From: Synechococcus sp. JA-3-3Ab
GTDB taxonomy: Bacteria; Cyanobacteriota; Cyanobacteriia; Thermostichales; Thermostichaceae
Assembly (NCBI RefSeq): GCF_000013205.1
Contig: NC_007775.1
Coordinates: 2,104,501 to 2,168,500, forward strand
DNA length: 64,000 nt
Direction of reading: 5' to 3'
In this document: in pieces, positions 58,330 through 64,000 of the stretch
Layout of the letters: each line of letters starts with the position of its first letter
Position numbering within the stretch: the stretch's first letter is position 1
Program-made: the position numbers and the translations under genes
Notes under the pieces: model-generated
What the model was told of the DNA's origin: nothing
What the model saw: only the letters and a program-made list of their open reading frames with translations
The model's database searches: none

Positions 58330-60093
58330 ATGAACGGGATCGGGATCCCATCTTGGCGGCGGCAACTGCGTCGTTGGCTGCCCTGGGCTGCCCTGCTGCT
58401 GCTCCTGGTGGCCATTGGCTACTGGGTGGGCCCCCGACCTCGGCCTTATCCCCAAGAGCCAGAGCTGCCCACCCTGGCCCCTCTGCCGCAGCACCCCCGC
58501 ATCCGGGTGGCGTTCAACCAAAGCCGCGAGAGCACCTATCGGGATCCCTATCGCCAGGTCTATCGCTACGGCTACAACCTGGAGGAGCTGATCCTCTCCC
58601 AGATCCGCTCCGCCCAGCAGTCGCTGGATGTGGCGGTGCAAGAGTTGAACCTGCCCCTGATTGCCCAGGCCCTGGCCGAGCGGCGCCAGGCCGGGATCCC
58701 GGTGCGGGTGATTACCGAAAATACCTATGTGCGGGCCTGGCACCAGCTCACCCCTGACCAAGTGCGGGCGTTGGACGAGCGCAGCCGCCGCAAGTACGAG
58801 GAGTACCGCAACTTGGTGGATGTGAACCGGGATGGGCGCCTCTCCCCAGAAGAGATCGCCACGCGGGATGTCTATGCCCTGCTCGATGGGGGGCAGGTGC
58901 CCTGGCTGGACGACACCGCCGACGGCTCCAAGGGCAGCGGCCTGATGCACCACAAGTTTGTGATTATCGACGGGCAGCGGGTGCTGACCGGATCGGCCAA
59001 TTTTACCCTCTCCGATATCCACGGGGATTTCGATGCCCCCGGCAGTGTGGGCAACGCCAACCACCTGCTGCTGCTGGATAGCCCCGAGCTGGCTCGCCTC
59101 TACACCGAGGAGTTCAACCTCATGTGGGGAGATGGGCCGGGAGGGTTGCCCGACAGCCGCTTCGGGGTGCAAAAGCTCAAGCGTCCCCTGGAGACGGTTT
59201 ACCTTGGCGATGCCATCGTGGGGGTACATTTTTCTCCCAGCAGCCGCTCCCTGCCCTACGAGGCCACTTCCAACGGCATCATCGCGGCCACCCTGGCCCA
59301 AGCGCAGCAGCAGGTGGATCTGGCCCTGTTCGTCTTTACGGACTCAGGCATTGCCAACCAGCTCAGGCAACTGCGCCAGGAGCGCAACGTGCTGATCCGC
59401 GGCGTGTTCGATCCCGGCTTTGCCTTTCGCGACTACAGCCGCACCCTGGAGATGTGGGGGCTGCTGCTCCCGGACGAAAACTGCCGGGTGGACGCGGCCC
59501 GCCTGCCTTGGACAGTGCCCGCTTCATCCGTGGGCGTGCCCAACCTCGCCCCGGGAGACAAGCTGCACCACAAGTTCGCCATCGTCGATCCCGGCACTCC
59601 TCAGGCCACGGTGATCACCGGATCCCACAACTGGTCAATGGCGGCCAACCACATCAACGACGAAAACCTTTTGATCATCCGTAATGAGCGGGTGGTGGAT
59701 CACTTTGTGCGCGAGTTCGAGCGGCTCATTGCCGAGGCCCGCTTTGGCCCCAGCCGCCGCCTGCAGCAACAGGCGGAAGAGAGAGCCCGCCTCTGCCCCA
59801 GCCCTGTCCCCGTCGCCCTCTCCTCATCTGAAGCAGAGCCGGAGCTGCTGGAAGTCGAGGTGATCTCCGTTCCTGACAGGGGATCCCCTTCCCAGCCCGC
59901 TACCCCGCAAGCTTCCCGCGTGAACTTAAACACCGCCACCGCAGCAGAGCTGCAGCAGTTGCCCGGCATTGGCCCGGCCCTGGCGCAGCGCATCATCGAG
60001 GCCCGTCCCTTTTCCTCCTTGGAAGATCTACAGCGGGTCAAGGGCATCGGGCCGGCCCGGATTGAGCAACTGCGGGATCGGGTCACCTGGTAG
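58330..60093 (+). CDS. Phospholipase-D-like protein with EF-hand and ComEA-like HhH
   Basis: ATG 58330 has GGAGGGGAGAAAGGGG upstream. The 587-residue product has a membrane anchor (about 17-33), then a PLD-fold with two HKD motifs: His207-Lys209-Asp214 and His413-Lys415-Asp420. Between strands before the first HKD is an EF-hand loop, residues 164-175 (DVNRDGRLSPEE with Asp164, Asn166, Asp168, Glu175). The C-terminus (530-587) is a helix-hairpin-helix pair of the ComEA type (VNLNTATAAELQQLPGIGPA, then GIGPARIEQL). Two HKD motifs and a DNA-binding-like tail fit a membrane-anchored, possibly calcium-binding nuclease; lipase activity is the alternative. Confidence 0.85.
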   Translation: MNGIGIPSWRRQLRRWLPWAALLLLLVAIGYWVGPRPRPYPQEPELPTLAPLPQHPRIRVAFNQSRESTYRDPYRQVYRYGYNLEELILSQIRSAQQSLDVAVQELNLPLIAQALAERRQAGIPVRVITENTYVRAWHQLTPDQVRALDERSRRKYEEYRNLVDVNRDGRLSPEEIATRDVYALLDGGQVPWLDDTADGSKGSGLMHHKFVIIDGQRVLTGSANFTLSDIHGDFDAPGSVGNANHLLLLDSPELARLYTEEFNLMWGDGPGGLPDSRFGVQKLKRPLETVYLGDAIVGVHFSPSSRSLPYEATSNGIIAATLAQAQQQVDLALFVFTDSGIANQLRQLRQERNVLIRGVFDPGFAFRDYSRTLEMWGLLLPDENCRVDAARLPWTVPASSVGVPNLAPGDKLHHKFAIVDPGTPQATVITGSHNWSMAANHINDENLLIIRNERVVDHFVREFERLIAEARFGPSRRLQQQAEERARLCPSPVPVALSSSEAEPELLEVEVISVPDRGSPSQPATPQASRVNLNTATAAELQQLPGIGPALAQRIIEARPFSSLEDLQRVKGIGPARIEQLRDRVTW

Positions 60094-60102
60094 GGATCCG
60101 GT

Positions 60103-61098
60103 CTAGCTCTCTTGAGCCAGCTCCAGAAAGGCCCCCATGCGGCGAAACTTCTGGTAGCGCTCCTCCCGCAGCTCCCGCCCGCTCAGAGCAGATAGCTCCT
60201 TGAGATGCCGCAGGAGAGCTTCTTTCAGCGTCTGGGCAGCTTCCAGGGGGGCGCGGTGGGTGCCGCCAACCGGCTCCGGCAAGATCTCGTCAATGACCTC
60301 TAGCTGCAGCAGGTCTTGGGCGGTAATGCGCAGGGCTGCCGCTGCTTGCGGCGCTTTCTTGGCATCTTTCCAAAGGATGGCCGCACAGCCTTCCGGCGAG
60401 ATCACCGAATAGACGGCGTGCTCAAACATCAAGATGCGATCCCCAATGCCAATGGCCAAAGCCCCCCCGGATCCCCCTTCGCCGATGACGGTGCAGATGA
60501 TGGGGATCTCCAGCCGAAACAGGGTCTGCAGGTTGGTGGCGATCGCTTCCCCCTGGCCCTCGGCTTCTGCCTTAACCCCTGGGTAGGCCCCCGGCGTGTC
60601 GATAAAGGTCAATAGGGGCAGGCCGAAGCGGTGGGCATGTTCCATCAGCCGCAGGGCTTTGCGGTAGCCGGCGGGGTTGGGCATGCCGAAGTTGCGGTGG
60701 ATGTTGTCTTTGGTGTCGCGGCCTTTTTGGTGGCCGAGGATCATCACCGGCTGATCCCCCAGTTTGGCCAGGCCGCCGACGATGGCCGGATCGTCTTGGC
60801 CGTGGCGATCCCCGTGCAGCTCAAACCAGTCGTCGCAGATGGTCTGGACGTAGTCCAAGGTGGTGGGGCGGCGGGGATGGCGGGCCACCTGCAGCCGTTC
60901 TACGGGGGTGAGCTGGCTGAAGATCTCGCGGCGCAGCTCTTCGGCTTTGGCCTCTAGTTGGCGAATCTGCTCAGAGGCGTCGATGTCGTTTTCTTCGGCC
61001 AAGGCGCGAATTTCCTGGATGCGCTGTTCGAGGGCGGCAACAGGCTGCTCAAACTCCAGCAGCAGGCGATCGGTGGGCTTGGTCATACCGGTCGGCAT
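60103..61098 (-). CDS. accA: Acetyl-CoA carboxylase carboxyltransferase alpha subunit
   Basis: From ATG 61098 the product has 331 residues (ATG 61086 is close and equally possible). [20 protein letters not shown] at the N-terminus, [28 protein letters not shown] and [20 protein letters not shown] are the AccA motifs. With AccD it forms the carboxyltransferase. An upstream frame to 61251 lacks coding character. The stop is nine bases from convergent PLD-like gene. Confidence 0.97.
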   Translation of the reverse strand: MPTGMTKPTDRLLLEFEQPVAALEQRIQEIRALAEENDIDASEQIRQLEAKAEELRREIFSQLTPVERLQVARHPRRPTTLDYVQTICDDWFELHGDRHGQDDPAIVGGLAKLGDQPVMILGHQKGRDTKDNIHRNFGMPNPAGYRKALRLMEHAHRFGLPLLTFIDTPGAYPGVKAEAEGQGEAIATNLQTLFRLEIPIICTVIGEGGSGGALAIGIGDRILMFEHAVYSVISPEGCAAILWKDAKKAPQAAAALRITAQDLLQLEVIDEILPEPVGGTHRAPLEAAQTLKEALLRHLKELSALSGRELREERYQKFRRMGAFLELAQES

Positions 61099-61233
61099 TC
61101 GCGTTGGGATCTGGCGGCTGCGACAGCTTGCCCCAGCTTCTGGGGTGGCAGCCCGCTTAGGGCTGGAAGTTGATCTTCTCACATCCAGATTCTTTAAGCT
61201 AGAGAAGGCCCTTTTCTGGCTCTGCTTAAACCC

Positions 61234-61785
61234 GTGTCTTCCTCCTCCCACTCCTCCTCTGCCCCCCTTCCCCCCTGGCTGCGCTGGGGGCTAGTGGGAT
61301 CCGTCGTCTTGGCTATCGGGGTGGGAGCCTTTTGGCACTACGGGCGGCCTGAGCGACAAATCCGCGTCCACACGGAGAGATTGCTGCGGGCGGTGGAGCA
61401 GCGCAACTGGGATCAGGTGGAGATGTTGGTATCTGAGGCCTATAGCGATGGTTGGGGCCTGAACAAGCAGCGGGCGCTGGCCTACAGCCGCGAGATCTTC
61501 GGCCAATTTTTTCGCTTGCGCCTCCAACCCCAAGCGCTGCAGGTGCAGCTCGACCTAGGGGATCCCAGTCGCCAAGGACGGGCCACCCTCTGGTTTGTTA
61601 TCGAGGGCTCCGGCGGCCCCTTGGCCAACCTGACGCGAGATCAGGTGAATGCGCTGGAGCAACCCTTCCAATTGAATTGGCAGCGACGGGGTGGGGAGCC
61701 CTTTCGCTGGGAGCTAACCCGCGTGGAGAATCCAGAGCTGCAACTGCCCCTTCTCGCTTCTCAAGAACAGGCAGGCCAGAGATGA
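61234..61785 (+). CDS. Hypothetical single-span membrane protein
   Basis: The 183-residue product starts at GTG 61234. A Ser-rich head is followed by a membrane helix ([15 protein letters not shown]) and a soluble domain of about 140 residues ([44 protein letters not shown]) with a fold pattern resembling NTF2/SnoaL-like proteins. No function assigned. Its last 25 bases overlap the 3' end of the convergent CheW-like gene. Confidence 0.65.
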   Translation: MSSSSHSSSAPLPPWLRWGLVGSVVLAIGVGAFWHYGRPERQIRVHTERLLRAVEQRNWDQVEMLVSEAYSDGWGLNKQRALAYSREIFGQFFRLRLQPQALQVQLDLGDPSRQGRATLWFVIEGSGGPLANLTRDQVNALEQPFQLNWQRRGGEPFRWELTRVENPELQLPLLASQEQAGQR

Positions 61786-62243
61786 GGGTCGAACACCAAC
61801 AGGGGGAGCTGACCTTCAACTGGCGGGATCCACTGCACAATACCCCTTTGGCGGGCCTGAGCTGCATAGCGGCTGGGGAGAGGCTGCAACTGGGAGGATG
61901 TCAGGCGGCGCAGGAGGGGCTGAGTGGGAATGGGCAGAGCCCCTGTTTCTGGGTTGTCGATCTGGTCGGACAATCCGTCCTCAGAACTGCCTGGCTGCAA
62001 CAGAATAACCCCTTCCGGTTGAAAAGGGATCCCTCGGCCCAGCAACAAACGACCGGTATCCAAAAGCTGGGGGCCGCCCTCCTGAGCAAGCTGAAACTCT
62101 GCCCAGCTAAAAACTCGCCGCGCCCGATCAACAGGGAGGCCGAAGCAGTAGGAGCCCAGTTGGAAAGTAATCAAGGTCTGCCGGTTTCTCAGTTGTTCTT
62201 GCCGAGCCAGACGACGCAGGCGCAGAGGGGAAAGCAGGGGCAT
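61761..62243 (-). CDS. CheW-like adaptor protein
   Basis: The 160-residue protein has a CheW-domain start (QTLITFQLGSYCFGLPVDRARRVF) and a compatible strand pattern, though it is diverged (EGVILLQPGS and [11 protein letters not shown]). It follows the CheA-like kinase by three bases, so the two are cotranscribed. Such adaptors couple receptors to CheA in phototaxis or pilus control. Convergent overlap with the gene ending at 61785 is 25 bases. Confidence 0.65.
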   Translation of the reverse strand: MPLLSPLRLRRLARQEQLRNRQTLITFQLGSYCFGLPVDRARRVFSWAEFQLAQEGGPQLLDTGRLLLGRGIPFQPEGVILLQPGSSEDGLSDQIDNPETGALPIPTQPLLRRLTSSQLQPLPSRYAAQARQRGIVQWIPPVEGQLPLLVFDPHLWPACS

Positions 62244-62246
62244 GGA

Positions 62247-64000
62247 CTACCTCGCCATCAAAACGCCGGTGGAAGGTGCCGAAGAGGCTGGTTGCAGCAG
62301 TTGCCGCAGCTTTTGGATCAGCTCCTGTTCCTGGAAGGGCTTGGAGAGGTAGGCGCTGGCTCCCAGCCGCTGGGCCAGTTGGCGGTGTTTCTCGCCACTG
62401 CGGGAGGTGAGCATGACCACGGGAAGCTGGTCATACAGGGGGTGGGCACGAATCTGGGCCAGCAAGCCAAAGCCATCCAGCCGCGGCATTTCAATGTCGG
62501 TAATCACCGCTCGGATGGGAATTCCTCTCTGCAAGTGCTCGAGGGCCTCTTGTCCGTCGCGAGCCTGTTCAACCCGGAACCCTGCTCTTTCTAGGGTCAT
62601 GGCCAAGAAGCGGCGCACGTTGACCGAATCTTCCACCACCAGCAGGGTGGGCTGGGCGGCAAACCTGGGCTGGGGAAGGGGATCCCTTGCCGACTGACAG
62701 GGCTGATCCCGCTGGGCGAGCAGCCAGCTCAAGAGGGCAGGCGGATCCACGAAAAGAGCGATTCGCCCATCGGCCAAAACCGTACAGCCGGAGAATCCCG
62801 ACGGCAGAGGCAGACCTCCCTCCACCGGGCGCAGAGTTACCTCTTGCTCCCGCCAAAAGCGATCCACCAACAGGCCATAGGGCCGGTTGTCTTCTACCAC
62901 CAGCAGCACCACAGGTCGGTCGAGAAGGGGGGTCTCGTCAATTTCCCGGCGAGGCTGCCAGCGCGCGAAGCGAAACCAGTGACCCACAGGAATTAAAGGG
63001 ATCTGCTCCCCTTCCCAGAGAAAGGAATCGGCAGGCAACTGCGGGGGGATAAGCAATTCTTCCACTGCGTTGGCCGGAAAAGCCAACATCAACCCCTGGC
63101 ATTCTGTCAGCAGCACGCGGGTGACGCTCAAAGAAACGGGCAGAGTGAGGGTAAACAGCGTGCCCCGTCCCGGCCAAGATTCCACCTGCACCTGGCCGCC
63201 AATTCGTTGCAGGTTGGTGCGTACCACGTCTAGACCCACTCCCCGTCCAGATAGCTCGCTGACTCGCTCGGCGGTGCTGAAGCCCGGCTGGAAGATCAAC
63301 TCCAGCAGCTCCTGGGAGCTGGCCTCAGCCAGGTCGGCAGCGGAAAACCCTATCTGCAAGGCGCGGGCCCGGATTTTATCCAGACAGATCCCTGCCCCAT
63401 CGTCTCGCACCGTGATCAGAGTGCGGTTGCCCCGTTGGCTGGCGGCAATTTCGATGAGGCCCTTGGCCGGCTTGCCCTGGGCCAGGCGGGTGTCTGGAGC
63501 CTCGATGCCGTGGTCAAAGGCGTTGCGCACCAAGTGCAACAAGGGATCCGCCAAGGCCTCCAAAATCGAGCGCTCGATTAGGGTGGATCCCCCCAAGACC
63601 CGCAGCTCCACGGGCTTGCCATGGGCTAAGCTCAGCTCCCGCAGCGCTCTGGGGAAGCGATCCGTCAAATCCGATAGAGGCTGCATGCGCACCTGGTCGA
63701 GACGGGTTTGCATTTGCCTGGAGAGGCGGCTGAGCTGGCGGGCGCTGCCTTCGGTCTCCTGCAGGGTGGTGTCGATATCGTGGGTTACCTCATCAATTTG
63801 CACAACGGTTTCCATCACCTCTTGGGTCAGCAGGTGCATCTCTCCATAGCGATCCATCTCCAAGAGGTCAAAGGTATCGGCCAAGGTCAGGCCGGGATCC
63901 CCTTCTTTTTTCAAGAGCACAGAAGCAGGCACGGTGGCAGCGACGCGGTCGTAGCTGCTGCGCAGGCGGCTGTTGGTTTCTTCTAGAGTGCGAACCCGCC
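62247..64000 (-). CDS. CheA-like hybrid histidine kinase (5' end beyond window)
   Basis: The frame stays open through the right window edge. From the visible N-side: a dimerisation helix (RQLSRLSRQMQTRLDQVRMQPLSDLTDRFPR), the H-ATPase boxes (LLHLVRNAFDHGIEAPDTR, VRDDGAGICLDKI, LSGRGVGLDVVRTN, GRGTLFTLTLP), a CheW-type domain and a C-terminal receiver with Asp in AVITDIEMPRLDGFG and TSRSGEKHR. This is the PilL/PixL/ChpA type layout; an Hpt domain should lie upstream outside the window. It phosphorylates a CheY-like partner for motility. Confidence 0.9.
   Translation of the reverse strand, partial: RVRTLEETNSRLRSSYDRVAATVPASVLLKKEGDPGLTLADTFDLLEMDRYGEMHLLTQEVMETVVQIDEVTHDIDTTLQETEGSARQLSRLSRQMQTRLDQVRMQPLSDLTDRFPRALRELSLAHGKPVELRVLGGSTLIERSILEALADPLLHLVRNAFDHGIEAPDTRLAQGKPAKGLIEIAASQRGNRTLITVRDDGAGICLDKIRARALQIGFSAADLAEASSQELLELIFQPGFSTAERVSELSGRGVGLDVVRTNLQRIGGQVQVESWPGRGTLFTLTLPVSLSVTRVLLTECQGLMLAFPANAVEELLIPPQLPADSFLWEGEQIPLIPVGHWFRFARWQPRREIDETPLLDRPVVLLVVEDNRPYGLLVDRFWREQEVTLRPVEGGLPLPSGFSGCTVLADGRIALFVDPPALLSWLLAQRDQPCQSARDPLPQPRFAAQPTLLVVEDSVNVRRFLAMTLERAGFRVEQARDGQEALEHLQRGIPIRAVITDIEMPRLDGFGLLAQIRAHPLYDQLPVVMLTSRSGEKHRQLAQRLGASAYLSKPFQEQELIQKLRQLLQPASSAPSTGVLMAR

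Overview
The window is GC-rich chromosomal DNA from a cyanobacterium. The evidence is a photosystem II lumenal protein (PsbU), a chlorophyll synthase (ChlG), a Ycf37-type TPR protein, an ATP synthase cluster with duplicated b/b' subunits in chloroplast order, and several protein families known mainly from cyanobacteria (DUF3120, DUF3177). The palindrome core GGATCC, often as GGGATCCC, is extremely dense (11 copies in the first 2,650 bases by eye). The usual cyanobacterial HIP1 octamer GCGATCGC is rare. That pattern suggests the hot-spring Synechococcus lineage (JA-3-3Ab / JA-2-3B'a type). This is an inference; no database was searched.

Layout. 1-2.6 kb: GerMN-domain protein, MlaE-type lipid ABC permease, lumenal cyclophilin. 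2.7-5.8 kb: three leftward genes for exported proteins (a VWA lipoprotein, a proline/threonine-linker protein, and a frameshifted PT-repeat protein). 6-21 kb: housekeeping and metabolism (tyrS, psbU, gcvP, an AtzE/AtzG-like amidase pair, a hemerythrin, an MnmD-like methyltransferase, accD, a STAS protein, a SAM methyltransferase, and a K+ channel with NAD-binding domains on both sides of the pore). 21.2-24.9 kb: iron(III) uptake genes futA and futB with a decayed gene between them. 25-31 kb: the ATP synthase operon atp1-atpBEF2FHAG, reading leftward. 31.4-44.8 kb: DUF3177, gpmI, ycf37, dps, mnmE, alpha-glucan phosphorylase, a TPR protein, ilvH, a lipoprotein, DUF3120, glk and a Nudix hydrolase. 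44.9-53.5 kb: trpE, a PhyH-like dioxygenase, chlG, a small secreted protein, a GPH sugar symporter, aspA, infC and bcp. 53.6-64 kb: a Ser/Thr kinase, a DUF697 GTPase, a frameshifted fasciclin lipoprotein, a phospholipase-D-like protein with EF-hand and ComEA-like parts, accA, and a CheA/CheW-like pair cut by the window end.

No rRNA, tRNA, CRISPR array or intact mobile element was recognised. Four copies of a C-rich/G-rich hairpin repeat lie between genes, three of them at the 3' ends of convergent gene pairs. Two surface-protein genes carry frameshifts and one gene is a deletion remnant, so decay or phase variation is concentrated in exported proteins. I did not find a clear new defence or biosynthetic system. 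The most unusual items are the PLD/EF-hand/HhH protein, the RCK-pore-RCK channel, the AtzEG-like pair, the structured infC leader and the frameshifted PT-repeat genes.
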